Origin: Herbaspirillum sp. RV1423
Lineage (GTDB): Bacteria > Pseudomonadota > Gammaproteobacteria > Burkholderiales > Burkholderiaceae_D
Assembly (NCBI RefSeq): GCF_000577615.1
Contig: NZ_CBXX010000006.1
Coordinates: 124,001 to 188,000, forward strand
Length of the DNA: 64,000 nucleotides
Direction of reading: 5' to 3'
Every line of letters begins with the position of its first letter. Within the stretch, counting starts at the first letter, position 1. The notes beneath the pieces were generated by a model that saw nothing but the letters and a program-made list of their open reading frames with translations, was not told the origin of the DNA and searched no databases. This document shows positions 46,830 through 56,426 of the stretch, one piece after another. The translations under genes and the position numbers were made by a program.

Positions 46830-47110
46830 GATGGACTCCTTGCTTCAATCGGAGCAAAGCACTGGCGAGTTTTCCCCGCCCTTGTTTGAAGAAAATCACC
46901 GAGAGAACGAATGACGTCTATCTGGTGGAAGTAGATATCTACAGAGCAAGAGTCTGTAGCAAAGTTCAATTCTGACAACTTTATGGCGCTTGGAAAAACA
47001 GAATGGCAAATTGGCGAAGCCAGATTTGCCATGGGGCGGGAACGCATAATACGTATGCGTTTGGTGGAGGGGGTATCTTGATGTGCGGGGCAGGGCGCCG
47101 CAAGCGGTAT
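46830..47110. other. Intergenic region with 8-bp inverted repeat
   Basis: 281 bases between pepP (ends here) and the carbonic anhydrase start. AACGCATA-ATACG-TATGCGTT (47041-47061) is a perfect 8-bp stem-loop; without a T-tract on the pepP exit side it is a weak terminator candidate. The part nearest the anhydrase gene is AT-rich and may hold its promoter, but I see no clear hexamers. Confidence 0.4.
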
Positions 47111-48454
47111 TTATTTATGCATCAACGCTTCGATGTCGGCGGCCTTGTTCGGCACGGCGGTGGTGAGGATTTCGCAGCCATCCGGCGTGACATGGGCGTC
47201 GTCTTCGATGCGGATGCCGATGTTCCAGTATTTTTCCGGCACGCCTTCCGCGGGACGCACATAGATGCCCGGTTCGACCGTCAGCACCATGCCCGGCTGC
47301 AGCGTGCGCCACGGCTTGTCGCCGCTGGCGGTGGCCGGGTCGCGGTATTCGCCGACGTCGTGCACGTCCATGCCGAGCCAATGGCCGGTGCGGTGCATAT
47401 AGAACTGGCGGTAATCGCCTTTGCCGATCACGTCGTCGAGCGAGCCGACCTTGTTCTTATCGAGCAGGCCGGTGTCGAGCATGCCTTGCGCCAGCACGCG
47501 CACGGCGGCGTCGTGGCCGTCCATGAAGCGCTTGCCGGGATGGATTTCCGCGATGGCGGCGTCTTGCGCGGCCAGCACGATGTCATACAGTTCCCTTTGC
47601 GGGCCGGAGAACTTGCCGTTGGCCGGGAAGGTGCGGGTGATGTCGGACGCGTAGCTGTCGAGTTCGCAGCCGGCATCGATCAGCACCAGATCGCCATCCT
47701 TGAGTTCGGCATCGCCGGCGCGATAGTGCAGCACGCAGGCATTGGCGCCGGTGGCGACGATGGAGCCGTAGGCCGGATACTGCGAGCCGTTGTTGCGGAA
47801 TTCATGCAGCAGCTCGGCTTCGAGATGGTATTCGCGCAGGCCGGGGCGCGACAGGCGCATGGCGCGGCAATGCGCTTCGGCAGAAATGATGCCGGCGCGT
47901 TTCATCACCGCAATTTCGCCGGCATCCTTGAACAGGCGCATCTCATCGAGCAGCACGTTGACATCGACGATGGACGACGGCGCCGAGACGCCTGTGCGGC
48001 CGAGCGCGCGCACGCTTTGCAGCCATTGCTGGAGCTGGCCGTCGCGCTTGGTGTCGTGGCCCAGCGCGTAAAACACGGCGGACGCATCGGCCAGCAACTG
48101 CGGCATCTCCTTGTCCAGCGCATCGATGGCGAAGGCATCGTCGAAGCCGAACTGCTCGCGCGCGGCTTCAGGGCCGTAGCGATAGCCGTCCCAGATTTCG
48201 CGTTCCAGGTTCTTGTCGCGGCAGAACAGGATGCTGCGGCTTTCCTTGCGCGGACCAGCTATCAACACAATGACCGCTTCCGGCTCGGTGAAGCCGGACA
48301 GGTAATAGAAATAACTGTCGTGGCGATAAGGGTAGTCGGCGTCGCGATTGCGCATGACTTCGTGCGCGGTCGGGACGATGGCGACGCCGCCGCCTTTGGC
48401 TTGCATGTGCGCGATCAGTCTGGCGCGACGGGAGGCGAAGGACGCTATGCTCAT
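47111..48454 (-). CDS. pepP: Xaa-Pro aminopeptidase P
   Basis: A 447-residue M24B dimanganese peptidase removing N-terminal residues before proline. The creatinase N-domain covers about residues 1-170 (YPYRHDSYFYYLSGFTEPEAV). Metal ligands are expected in LIDAGCELDSYASDITRTFP, HRTGHWLGMDVHD, TVEPGIY and GIRIEDD, all present. The start is supported by the family N-terminus and an AGAG site. In many proteobacteria pepP is followed by ubiH; here the UbiH-like gene is 2.6 kb downstream on the same strand, separated by the SulP/anhydrase pair. Confidence 0.96.
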   Translation of the reverse strand: MSIASFASRRARLIAHMQAKGGGVAIVPTAHEVMRNRDADYPYRHDSYFYYLSGFTEPEAVIVLIAGPRKESRSILFCRDKNLEREIWDGYRYGPEAAREQFGFDDAFAIDALDKEMPQLLADASAVFYALGHDTKRDGQLQQWLQSVRALGRTGVSAPSSIVDVNVLLDEMRLFKDAGEIAVMKRAGIISAEAHCRAMRLSRPGLREYHLEAELLHEFRNNGSQYPAYGSIVATGANACVLHYRAGDAELKDGDLVLIDAGCELDSYASDITRTFPANGKFSGPQRELYDIVLAAQDAAIAEIHPGKRFMDGHDAAVRVLAQGMLDTGLLDKNKVGSLDDVIGKGDYRQFYMHRTGHWLGMDVHDVGEYRDPATASGDKPWRTLQPGMVLTVEPGIYVRPAEGVPEKYWNIGIRIEDDAHVTPDGCEILTTAVPNKAADIEALMHK

Positions 48455-48482
48455 CTTGGTACTCTCTTCCAGGTCATTCAGG

Positions 48483-49193
48483 TCATCTTCCCACGAGGGG
48501 CATGTTCAATTCTTCCAACTGTTCGACGGTGCCGACATTGATCCATTCGCCGCGGTATATCTCTCCGCCGACTTGGCCGCGGGCCGCGTATTCGCGCAGC
48601 AGCGGTCCCAGCTTGGCATGCTCGCCGGGCGCAATCGCGTCGAACATCTGCGGGCGGTACACGCCGATGTTGGCGAAGGTGTAGAGCGGCGATCCTTCAT
48701 TGGCGATCGAAAAACTGTTCAGCGCAAAATCACCGGAGGGATGGTGCGGCGGATTCTTGACGAGGTAGATCCAGGCGACGTCGCGTTTGTCCAATGGTAT
48801 CGGATTTCCCCACAGGTCGTTGTCTTCCAGCACGGTCTTGACTTGTTCGAAGTCGAAGTGAGGAATGTAGATGTCGCCCGAGATTGCAACGAATGGTTCT
48901 TCGCCGAGCAGGTGGCGCGCCTTGGCGATGCCGCCGGCGGTTTCCAGCGCGGTGCCTTCGGCCGAATACCGAATGCGCGCGCCGAACTGCGAACCGTCGC
49001 CGAGCGTTTCTTCAAACATATGGCCCAGATGGGCATGGTTGATCACGATCTCGATGATGCCGGCGCGCACCAGGTTCAGGATTTGCCAGACGATCAGCGG
49101 GCGGCCGCGTACTTTGAGAAGCGGCTTGGGACAAGTGTCGGTCAGCGGGCGCATGCGCTCGCCGCGGCCGGCGGCAAAAATCATGGCTTTCAT
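48483..49193 (-). CDS. murU: N-acetylmuramate alpha-1-phosphate uridylyltransferase
   Basis: A 236-residue nucleotidyltransferase. MKAMIFAAGRGERMRPLTDTCPKPLL is the NTP-binding loop (in parts), with ETAGGIAKARHLLG and ISGDIYI following. Together with AmgK it gives UDP-MurNAc directly from recycled MurNAc, bypassing MurA, which underlies intrinsic fosfomycin resistance in pseudomonads. It follows amgK with a 13-base gap. The start at MKAMIF is the conserved N-terminus; 17 codons further left are rejected. Confidence 0.93.
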   Translation of the reverse strand: MKAMIFAAGRGERMRPLTDTCPKPLLKVRGRPLIVWQILNLVRAGIIEIVINHAHLGHMFEETLGDGSQFGARIRYSAEGTALETAGGIAKARHLLGEEPFVAISGDIYIPHFDFEQVKTVLEDNDLWGNPIPLDKRDVAWIYLVKNPPHHPSGDFALNSFSIANEGSPLYTFANIGVYRPQMFDAIAPGEHAKLGPLLREYAARGQVGGEIYRGEWINVGTVEQLEELNMPLVGR

Positions 49194-49206
49194 GGCGAAA
49201 ACGGCC

Positions 49207-50232
49207 TCAGAAGGTGTAGCCGACTTGCGGCGTCTTGTCTTCAAGCTTTTCGATCAGCCTGACCAACGGGATCAGCGCGCTATAACGGCGAGCTGCCTTC
49301 AAGGTGTATTCCATGACCAGCGGCATGTCCTTCAGATAAGCATCCTTGCCGTCGCGATGATAAAGGCGCGCGAAGATGCCGAGCACCTTCAGATGGCGTT
49401 GCAAGCCCATGAATTCGAAATCGCGGTAGAAGGTGTCGATGTCCGGTGCCACCGGTAGGCCGGCGCGTTTGGCGCGCTCCCAATAGCGGATCACCCAGTC
49501 CAGCACCATTTCCTCATCCCACTGGATATAGGCGTCGCGCAGCAGCGACACCAGGTCGTAAGTGATCGGGCCGTAGACCGCGTCCTGGAAGTCGATGATG
49601 CCCGGGTTGCCGTTGGGCAGGACCATCAGGTTGCGCGAGTGGTAGTCGCGGTGGACGTAGACCTGCGCCTGGGCGAGGTTGTTGGCCAGCAGGATATCGA
49701 AGACCTTGGCAAGCGTGTTCTTCTGGTCGTCGCTCAGCGTGGCGTTCAGGTGCCTGCCGATGTACCAGTCGGGGAACAGTTGCAACTCGCGCAACAGCAG
49801 GGCGCGGTCGTATTCGGGCAGCACGTCGGGTTTGCTTTGCGTCTGCAGCAGCACCAGGGCGTCGATGGCGTCGATATAGAGCTTGTGTGCCGTATCGTTG
49901 TTGAGCTGGTTCAGATAGGTCGTCGAACCGAGGTCGGACAAGAGCAGGAAACCGCGTTCGGCGTCCTGGGCCAGGATTTTCGGCACCGACACGCCGGCCC
50001 GGCCGAACACCTCCGCCACATGGACAAAAGGCCGTACATCTTCCTGCGGCGGCGGGGCATCCATGACGATCAGCGTTTTGTCGTCGAGCGTATCCACGCG
50101 GAAATAGCGTCGGAAGCTGGCGTCGGCAGAGGCGGGGCGCAGCGTTTCGACTCTGGTCGGCGTCGCGGCAAGGGTTGGCAGCCATTCCTGCAGCAGGGAC
50201 AGACGCGGATCAGGGGAATTATTTAAAGACAT
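49207..50232 (-). CDS. amgK: N-acetylmuramate/N-acetylglucosamine kinase AmgK
   Basis: A 341-residue aminoglycoside-phosphotransferase-fold kinase that phosphorylates the anomeric position of MurNAc. SADASFRRYFRV is the nucleotide region, VHRDYHSRNLMV the catalytic loop and GIIDFQDAVYGP the metal motif. murU follows. The pair lies divergent from lptD, an order known from Pseudomonas and many betaproteobacteria, placing wall recycling next to outer-membrane assembly genes. Confidence 0.93.
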   Translation of the reverse strand: MSLNNSPDPRLSLLQEWLPTLAATPTRVETLRPASADASFRRYFRVDTLDDKTLIVMDAPPPQEDVRPFVHVAEVFGRAGVSVPKILAQDAERGFLLLSDLGSTTYLNQLNNDTAHKLYIDAIDALVLLQTQSKPDVLPEYDRALLLRELQLFPDWYIGRHLNATLSDDQKNTLAKVFDILLANNLAQAQVYVHRDYHSRNLMVLPNGNPGIIDFQDAVYGPITYDLVSLLRDAYIQWDEEMVLDWVIRYWERAKRAGLPVAPDIDTFYRDFEFMGLQRHLKVLGIFARLYHRDGKDAYLKDMPLVMEYTLKAARRYSALIPLVRLIEKLEDKTPQVGYTF

Positions 50233-50330
50233 GAACAATCAGAGGAATTCGTTTGATGATGTTGAGTTCCCATATAATAAGGGATTAAATCCAAAAAATC
50301 GCCTGCCATGGTGTTTGAACGCTTCTTTAC
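50233..50330 (+). promoter_or_regulatory. Divergent amgK/lptD promoter region
   Basis: A perfect TATAAT at 50273-50278 lies 53 bases before the lptD ATG. Possible -35 elements TTGATG (50253-50258) sit only 14 bases away, so the promoter match is imperfect. No sigma-E type site was recognised. Confidence 0.4.
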
Positions 50331-52628
50331 ATGATCCGCTTTTTCAAGTTTCCATTTGGTCGTTCTGTCGACTTGCGGATGTCGCGTTTCCTAACGTCGC
50401 TGGCCTCCCTTGCCGTAGCGGCGTCGGCCACGACGGTTTTACCCGCCTCTGCGCAGGCGCAGACGACCCAGAGTACGCCAGGCAAACCGGGCAAACCAAC
50501 CCCCGCCGACGACAAGGATGCTCCGGTCAACATCAGCGCTGAACAGATGACCGGGCGCCCCGACCGCCAGATCAACCTCGACCGCGACGTCGAAGTCGTG
50601 CGCGGCGAAACCACGATCAAATCCGACAAGGCCGAATACCGCATCATCCAGGACGAGGTCGAAGCCACCGGCCACGTCTGGATGAAGCGCTTGCAGGATC
50701 GCTACACCGGCGACAAGGCCGTAATGAACATGGATTCGGGCAAGGGTTACGTGACCAACCCGACATATCTGTTCGGCCGCGGCGGCGGACGCGGCAAGGC
50801 GGAGCAGATCGATTTCCTCTCCAACGACCAGGCCAAGGTGACGGAAGGAACCTACAGCACTTGCGAGGCGCTGGACCCGGATTGGTATATCCAGGCCTCG
50901 ACCATGGACCTCGACAGCGGGCGCGACGTCGGGACGATGCATGGCGGCGTGGTGTATTTCAAGGGCGTGCCGATTCTGGGGGCGCCGTTGATGTCGTTTC
51001 CCCTGTCCGGCGAGCGCAAGTCGGGCGTGCTGCCGCCGACCTTCGGCGTGACCAGTACAGGCGGCGCGGAACTGACCGTGCCCTACTATTTCAATATCGC
51101 GCCCAACCGGGATTTGACGCTGTATCCGCGGTACATCGCACGGCGTGGGCTGCAGTTGGGCTTGGACGGGCGTTATCTGGGAGAAACCTATTCCGGTGAA
51201 ACCATCGTTGAGGGCATCCAGGATCGCGTGACAGGAACGGGGCGGTATTCGCTTTCGTCGGTGCATACGCAAACAACCGCATCCGGCCTGGGCTTCGGCT
51301 GGAACTTCAACAAAGCATCAGACAACGACTATCCGAGCGATTTTTCGCATTCGGTGACTGCCAGCACCCAGCGCTTGCTGACGCGCGACGCTTATGTCAC
51401 GTACGGCGGAACATACTGGAGTGCGGTCGGTCGTGTGACCAAGTATCAATTGCTGCAAGACGTCAATAATCCGATCCAGAAACCCTATGACCGCCTGCCG
51501 CAACTGACATTGACCGCGGGGCGACAGGATGTCGGCGGCTTCGATCTGAATTTCACTTCGGAGTTTGCGCGCTTCTCCAATACGTTCACCACTAGCGGTT
51601 TGACCGGCGACATGGTCGGCGGCGACCGCATGTATGCGACTCCCTCGGTGTCTTATCCCATCATCCGCCCGGGATATTTCATCACGCCGAAGGCTTCGCT
51701 GGATGCGACCACCTACCGGCTGAACAACGTCACCCTCGGCGCGCCGACCAACCTGACGCGCGTGGTGCCGACTTATTCGCTGGATGCCGGCATGACCTTC
51801 GAGCGCGATACCAACATGTTCGGCCGCGATATGACCCAGACGCTGGAGCCGCGCCTGTTCTACGTCCGCACGCCATACCGCGACCAGAACCAGTATCCCA
51901 ATTTCGATTCAGGCCTGGCGGATTTCAACTTCGCGCAGATCTTCAGCGAGAACCGCTTTGTCGGTCATGACCGCATCAGCGACGCCAACCAGATCACCGG
52001 CGCGCTGGTTTCCCGTTTCATCGAGGAAAACGGCCTGGAGCGCCTGCGCATGGCGGTCGGCCAGCGCTTCTATTTTTCCGATCCGCGCGTCACGCTGGAC
52101 GGCACTTCGGCAACAGTCAACGGCAGCAAGTCAGACCTGCTGCTGGCATTGGGCGGCCAGATCACCAACAAACTGTCGCTCGACAACACCGTACAGTACA
52201 GCGAAACGCTGAAGCAGATGGTTCGTTCGAACTTCGGCGTGCGCTGGCAGCCGGCGCCGAAGAAGGTGTTGAACCTGACTTACCGCCTCGACCGCACCAA
52301 CGCCACCGGCCTGCTCAAGCAAATGGACATTTCCGGACAGTGGCCGGTCTCGCAACGCTGGTATGCTGTGAGCCGCATCAACTATTCCATTCCAGACAAG
52401 ACCGTGGCGGAAGGTTTGCTGGGCATGGAGTACAAGGCCGACTGCTGGGTGTTCCGCCTGGTGGCGCAGCGCATTCCGACCGCGTCTACCAAGGCGTCGA
52501 CTTCGTTCTTTATCCAGCTTGAGCTGAATGGGTTCTCCAAGATTGGTTCCAACCCGTTGGATGCCCTGAGCGCCAGCATCCCTGGTTATCAGGTCATCAA
52601 TAAACCAGACGACATCACACGTTATTAA
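50331..52628 (+). CDS. lptD: LPS-assembly protein LptD
   Basis: A 765-residue outer-membrane protein that inserts lipopolysaccharide at the cell surface with LptE. A signal peptide (about residues 17-44) is followed by a short N-terminal OstA domain (VNISAEQMTGRPDRQINLDRDVEV in parts) and a large beta-barrel. Only two cysteines remain, C178 in YSTCEALDPDW and C705 in KADCWVFR; E. coli LptD has four. First gene of lptD-surA-pdxA-rsmA. Confidence 0.96.
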   Translation: MIRFFKFPFGRSVDLRMSRFLTSLASLAVAASATTVLPASAQAQTTQSTPGKPGKPTPADDKDAPVNISAEQMTGRPDRQINLDRDVEVVRGETTIKSDKAEYRIIQDEVEATGHVWMKRLQDRYTGDKAVMNMDSGKGYVTNPTYLFGRGGGRGKAEQIDFLSNDQAKVTEGTYSTCEALDPDWYIQASTMDLDSGRDVGTMHGGVVYFKGVPILGAPLMSFPLSGERKSGVLPPTFGVTSTGGAELTVPYYFNIAPNRDLTLYPRYIARRGLQLGLDGRYLGETYSGETIVEGIQDRVTGTGRYSLSSVHTQTTASGLGFGWNFNKASDNDYPSDFSHSVTASTQRLLTRDAYVTYGGTYWSAVGRVTKYQLLQDVNNPIQKPYDRLPQLTLTAGRQDVGGFDLNFTSEFARFSNTFTTSGLTGDMVGGDRMYATPSVSYPIIRPGYFITPKASLDATTYRLNNVTLGAPTNLTRVVPTYSLDAGMTFERDTNMFGRDMTQTLEPRLFYVRTPYRDQNQYPNFDSGLADFNFAQIFSENRFVGHDRISDANQITGALVSRFIEENGLERLRMAVGQRFYFSDPRVTLDGTSATVNGSKSDLLLALGGQITNKLSLDNTVQYSETLKQMVRSNFGVRWQPAPKKVLNLTYRLDRTNATGLLKQMDISGQWPVSQRWYAVSRINYSIPDKTVAEGLLGMEYKADCWVFRLVAQRIPTASTKASTSFFIQLELNGFSKIGSNPLDALSASIPGYQVINKPDDITRY

Positions 52629-52639
52629 TCGATAATCCT

Positions 52640-54076
52640 ATGAACGTTTCCTTCTCCATGCGCAATCATTCTTCTGTACGTATCACGTCCGGCATTGTCT
52701 TGTTGTGCATGTCGCTCGGCATGGTCGGCAGCGCCCAGGCGCAATTTGCGACAACGCCGCCTGCGATTTCCGCGCAGCCGGCATCGCCGGCCAGCGCCCC
52801 TCCGGCGGCTGCGACGACTGCATCGAGGCCGGCGCAGCCCAAGCTGGTGGACTCGATTATCGTGGTCGTCAATAACGATGTAATCACTCGTCAGGAGCTG
52901 GCCGATCGGCTGGTCATGGTGGAAAAGCGCCTGACCGCCCAGGGTACGACCCTGCCTCCGCGTCCTCAGTTGCAGCGCCAGTTGCTTGAGCGCATGATCG
53001 TCGAACGCGCACAGACGCAAATGGCGAAAGAGAACGGCATTATCGTCGATGACGTCATGCTGGATCGCGCGATTTCGCGCATTGCCGAACAGAACAAATT
53101 GTCGCTTCCTGATTTTCGCACCCAGTTGGAACGGGAAGGCATCGCTTATCCGGCATTCCGCGAAGATATCCGCCGCGAAATCATCATGCAGCGTTTGCGT
53201 GAGCGCGAAGTCGACAACAAGGTGCTGGTGTCGGAATCCGAAGTCGACAATTACCTCGCTGCGGAAAACAATGGCGCCGTCGCGCACCAGGATCTGAACC
53301 TGGCGCAGATCCTGATCCGCGTTCCCGAAAATGCCTCCCCGGAGCAGGTCGCGGCACGTCGCCAGCGCGCCGAAGAAGTATTGCGCCAACTGAAGACCGG
53401 TGCTGATTTCGCCAAGACGGCGGCCACCTATTCCGACAGCAGCGACGCGCTCAATGGCGGCGATCTGGGCTGGCGCGGCCAGGACCGGTTGCCGCAGTTG
53501 TTCCTGGATGCGGTCGCCAGCCTGAAACCGGGCGAAGTGTCCGGCATCGTCAAGAGCGGCAACGGCTTTCACATCATCAAACTGATCGACCGCCGCGCCA
53601 CCAGCGTGGCCAAGGCCGGCGCCCCTGCGGTCGAACAGACGCATGCACGCCACATCCTGATCAAGGTCAACCAGGTGGTGTCGGCTGCCGAAGCGCGCCG
53701 CAAGCTGCTGGAACTGAAAGAGCGCCTGGATCACAAGGCCGCGACATTCGAAGAACTGGCCAAACTGTATTCCAATGACCTGTCCGCTTCCAAGGGCGGC
53801 GACTTGGGCTGGATCTACCCGGGCGACACCGTGCCGGAATTCGAGCGGGCCATGAATGAACTGAAGCCGGGTGAAATCAGCCAGCCGATCGAATCTCCGT
53901 TCGGTTTCCACCTGATCCAGGTGCTGGAACGCAAGACCGACGACGCCTCGAAAGAGCGCACGCGCCTCGCCGCACGCCAGGCCATTCGTGAGCGCAAGAT
54001 CGACGAAGCCACTGAAGACTGGTTGCGCCAGTTGCGTGACAGCGCTTACGTCGAATACCGAACCGACGATAACTGA
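52640..54076 (+). CDS. surA: Periplasmic chaperone SurA
   Basis: A 478-residue peptidyl-prolyl isomerase and chaperone for outer-membrane proteins. A signal peptide ends near residue 35 (GSAQAQ). An Ala/Pro-rich linker precedes the N-terminal chaperone domain (LVDSIIVVVNNDVITRQEL). Two PpiC parvulin domains follow, around residues 215-315 (QDLNLAQILIRVP ... GNGFHIIKLID) and 325-430 (THARHILIKVNQVV ... FGFHLIQVLE). It is 11 bases from lptD, whose product it folds. Confidence 0.97.
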   Translation: MNVSFSMRNHSSVRITSGIVLLCMSLGMVGSAQAQFATTPPAISAQPASPASAPPAAATTASRPAQPKLVDSIIVVVNNDVITRQELADRLVMVEKRLTAQGTTLPPRPQLQRQLLERMIVERAQTQMAKENGIIVDDVMLDRAISRIAEQNKLSLPDFRTQLEREGIAYPAFREDIRREIIMQRLREREVDNKVLVSESEVDNYLAAENNGAVAHQDLNLAQILIRVPENASPEQVAARRQRAEEVLRQLKTGADFAKTAATYSDSSDALNGGDLGWRGQDRLPQLFLDAVASLKPGEVSGIVKSGNGFHIIKLIDRRATSVAKAGAPAVEQTHARHILIKVNQVVSAAEARRKLLELKERLDHKAATFEELAKLYSNDLSASKGGDLGWIYPGDTVPEFERAMNELKPGEISQPIESPFGFHLIQVLERKTDDASKERTRLAARQAIRERKIDEATEDWLRQLRDSAYVEYRTDDN

Positions 54077-54082
54077 CCTCCG

Positions 54083-55141
54083 ATGCCAGATACCCTCTCC
54101 GTTGCCAGTCCTGATCTGCGTCGGCGTCCTACGCTGGCGATCACGTGCGGAGAACCGGCCGGCATAGGTCCGGAAATTTCCATCAGAGCCGCCTGGGAGT
54201 TGCGTGCCGAAGTCCGCAGCGTCCTGCTCGGCGACGCCGCCTTTCTGGCGCAGACGGCGCAGGCGCTCGATCCATCCATCGCCTTGTCGGCCTTGTCGTT
54301 GCAAGCGTTCAGGAATAGCGGCTTGCCCGATTTCCCGCAGGATCGCCTGATCGTGATCGACTGCCCCGTCAATGAGCCGGTGGTGCCCGGTGTGCTCGAC
54401 GCGCGCAATGGCCGGGCGGTGTTGCAGACGCTCGATGTCGGCATCGAGGGCGCGCTGCAAAAACAATTCGACGCCATCGTCACGGCGCCGCTCCAGAAAA
54501 GCACCATCAACGATGCAGGAGTGCCGTTTACCGGGCATACAGAATACCTCGCCGAGCACACCGCCACGCCGCAGGTGGTGATGATGCTGGCCGGAGGCGA
54601 CGCGCCGCATTTACGCGTGGCGCTGGCGACCACGCATCTGGCGTTGAAAGACGTTCCGGCCGCGATCACGTTCGACGGTCTCGGCCGCACACTTGACATC
54701 CTCCATGCCGATTTGCGCGACAAGTTCGGCATTGCGCAGCCGCGCATCCTGGTTACCGGCCTGAATCCGCATGCCGGAGAAAACGGTTATCTCGGCCGCG
54801 AAGAAATCGATGTCATCATTCCAGCGTTGGCGGCGGCGAAAGCGCGCGGCATGGACGTTGCCGGCCCGTATCCGGCCGACACGCTGTTCCAGCAAAAATA
54901 TCTTGAGCATGCCGATTGCGTGCTCGCCATGTACCATGACCAGGGTTTGCCGGTGCTGAAGTTCGCCAGCTTCGGTCAGGGCGTCAACATCACGCTCGGT
55001 CTGCCCATCATCCGCACTTCCGTCGATCACGGCACCGCGCTGGATCTGGCGGCCCAGGGACTGGGCCGGGCCGACCACGGCAGCATGATCGAAGCCATCA
55101 GGACCGCAGCGCTCATGGTCCGCGCCAAGAATTCCTTATGA
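54083..55141 (+). CDS. pdxA: 4-hydroxythreonine-4-phosphate dehydrogenase
   Basis: A 352-residue NAD-dependent enzyme of the DXP-dependent PLP pathway. [15 protein letters not shown] is the N-terminal motif; [10 protein letters not shown] and [12 protein letters not shown] hold the metal-binding histidines; [23 protein letters not shown] end (here DLAAQGLGR) is present. Six bases after surA and overlapping rsmA by four, the conserved order of this operon. Confidence 0.97.
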   Translation: MPDTLSVASPDLRRRPTLAITCGEPAGIGPEISIRAAWELRAEVRSVLLGDAAFLAQTAQALDPSIALSALSLQAFRNSGLPDFPQDRLIVIDCPVNEPVVPGVLDARNGRAVLQTLDVGIEGALQKQFDAIVTAPLQKSTINDAGVPFTGHTEYLAEHTATPQVVMMLAGGDAPHLRVALATTHLALKDVPAAITFDGLGRTLDILHADLRDKFGIAQPRILVTGLNPHAGENGYLGREEIDVIIPALAAAKARGMDVAGPYPADTLFQQKYLEHADCVLAMYHDQGLPVLKFASFGQGVNITLGLPIIRTSVDHGTALDLAAQGLGRADHGSMIEAIRTAALMVRAKNSL

Positions 55142-55923
55142 AGCACATCCCCCGTAAACGTTTCGGTCAGAACTTCCTGACCGATCAGACCGTGCTGTAC
55201 GACATTATCCGTGCGATCGCGCCGCAGAAGGACGACGTCATGGTCGAGATCGGCCCAGGTCTGGCAGCGATGACCCGCCTGCTGCTGGAATCGCTGGCGC
55301 AGATGCATGTGGTCGAACTCGACCGCGATCTGGTGGCGCGCCTGCAGAAGCAATTCGATCCGCAGCGGCTGCATGTGCATTCCGCCGATGCGCTGAAATT
55401 CGACTTCACCTCGATTCCGGTGCCGGCAGGTCGCAAGTTGCGCATCGTCGGCAACCTGCCGTACAACATCTCCAGTCCCTTGCTGTTTCATCTCGCCGAC
55501 ATCGCGCCGCTGGTGCAGGACCAGCATTTCATGCTGCAAAAGGAAGTGGTCGAACGCATGGTTGCCGAACCGGGCGGCAAGGCTTTCGGCAGGTTATCGG
55601 TGATGCTGCAATGGCGTTATCACATGGAACTGATGTTCGTGGTGCCGCCGACCGCATTCGATCCGCCACCGCGCGTGGACTCGGCGATTGTGCGCATGAT
55701 TCCGATCCCGCAGCCGTTGGAATGCGACCAGACCCTGCTGGAAGAGGTCGTCACCAAAGCGTTCTCGCAACGTCGCAAGGTGATCCGCAATTGCGTTGCC
55801 GGGCTGTTGACGGAAGCGGACCTGATCGCCGCCGGCGTCGATCCTCAGGCCCGTCCCGAGGCGGTTCCCACCGCACAATTCGTTGCCCTAGCCAATCTGC
55901 TGAAACAAAAGCGCGCCGGCTGA
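55138..55923 (+). CDS. rsmA: 16S rRNA dimethyltransferase RsmA
   Basis: A 261-residue SAM enzyme (KsgA) that dimethylates two adenines near the 3' end of 16S rRNA during 30S maturation. [14 protein letters not shown], the SAM motif [16 protein letters not shown] and catalytic [12 protein letters not shown] are present. The C-terminal [13 protein letters not shown] helix is normal. Last gene of the lptD operon; it converges on the XRE regulator gene 15 bases away with no clear terminator between. Confidence 0.97.
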   Translation: MKHIPRKRFGQNFLTDQTVLYDIIRAIAPQKDDVMVEIGPGLAAMTRLLLESLAQMHVVELDRDLVARLQKQFDPQRLHVHSADALKFDFTSIPVPAGRKLRIVGNLPYNISSPLLFHLADIAPLVQDQHFMLQKEVVERMVAEPGGKAFGRLSVMLQWRYHMELMFVVPPTAFDPPPRVDSAIVRMIPIPQPLECDQTLLEEVVTKAFSQRRKVIRNCVAGLLTEADLIAAGVDPQARPEAVPTAQFVALANLLKQKRAG

Positions 55924-55938
55924 CACCTTGTCTGGCCG

Positions 55939-56292
55939 TCACTGGCGCGTCGACTTCAGCAGCAACTCCATGAAATCCACGGTGAGCTGCTGGTCGCGCG
56001 CCGACAGCAGGATGAAGCGTCCCAGCGCGCTCTCCAGCCGCGCTGCTGCGGCCGTGCCGGCATTGTTGCCGGATTTTCCGGATTGCATATTTTGTTCGGC
56101 GATAAGGTATAACGACGACACCGGGACTTCGAGCGCTTTCGCGACGTTTTCCAGCATGTCAGGGGTCAGGCGCTGCTTGTCGCGCTCGACGCGGGATAAA
56201 TTGGCAGCATCGGTACCTGCGACCAATGCAATTTCTTCCAGGCTCGCTTTTCTTTCCTTGCGTATCTTCCGTAAGACTTGGCCAATATTCAT
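55939..56292 (-). CDS. XRE family helix-turn-helix regulator
   Basis: A 117-residue DNA-binding protein. Residues 6-60 form a Cro/CI-type HTH: VLRKIRKERKASLEEIALVAGTDAANLSRVERDKQ (in parts), recognition helix around DAANLSRVER. The C-terminal half has a GRFILLSARDQQLTVDFMELLL helix pair that could dimerise. Its ATG is followed upstream by two identical-pattern operators, so autoregulation is likely. There is no phage context. It could also regulate the divergent chemoreceptor gene 470 bases away. Confidence 0.88.
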   Translation of the reverse strand: MNIGQVLRKIRKERKASLEEIALVAGTDAANLSRVERDKQRLTPDMLENVAKALEVPVSSLYLIAEQNMQSGKSGNNAGTAAAARLESALGRFILLSARDQQLTVDFMELLLKSTRQ

Positions 56293-56313
56293 TTACCAAT
56301 TCTCCTGCCAACA

Positions 56314-56328
56314 TTGCGTGACGCGCAA
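56314..56328. promoter_or_regulatory. Putative XRE operator 1
   Basis: TTGCG-TGACG-CGCAA: perfect 5-bp arms with a 5-base spacer, centred 29 bases upstream of the regulator ATG, so over its leader or core promoter. Confidence 0.55.
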
Positions 56329-56358
56329 AGTCTTTTGAACAAATTTTTTGTTAATATA

Positions 56359-56373
56359 TTGCGTATTACGCAA
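56359..56373. promoter_or_regulatory. Putative XRE operator 2
   Basis: TTGCG-TATTA-CGCAA: the same arms and spacing as operator 1, and here the pairing extends through TTGCGTA/TACGCAA. Centre is 45 bases from operator 1. It lies in an AT-rich block (56340-56380) that probably contains the promoter. Confidence 0.6.
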
Positions 56374-56426
56374 ATAATTGACGCGGAACCAAGTCTGGCA
56401 AGCAAAAACATTTATTGCTTCATGGC

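Noticed and set aside
47003..48541. 512-codon plus-strand frame opposite pepP
   Set aside because: Antisense of a complete M24 peptidase; no ribosome site or known motif.
52625..54610. 661-codon minus-strand frame opposite surA and pdxA
   Set aside because: Spans two certain genes on the other strand and shows antisense composition.
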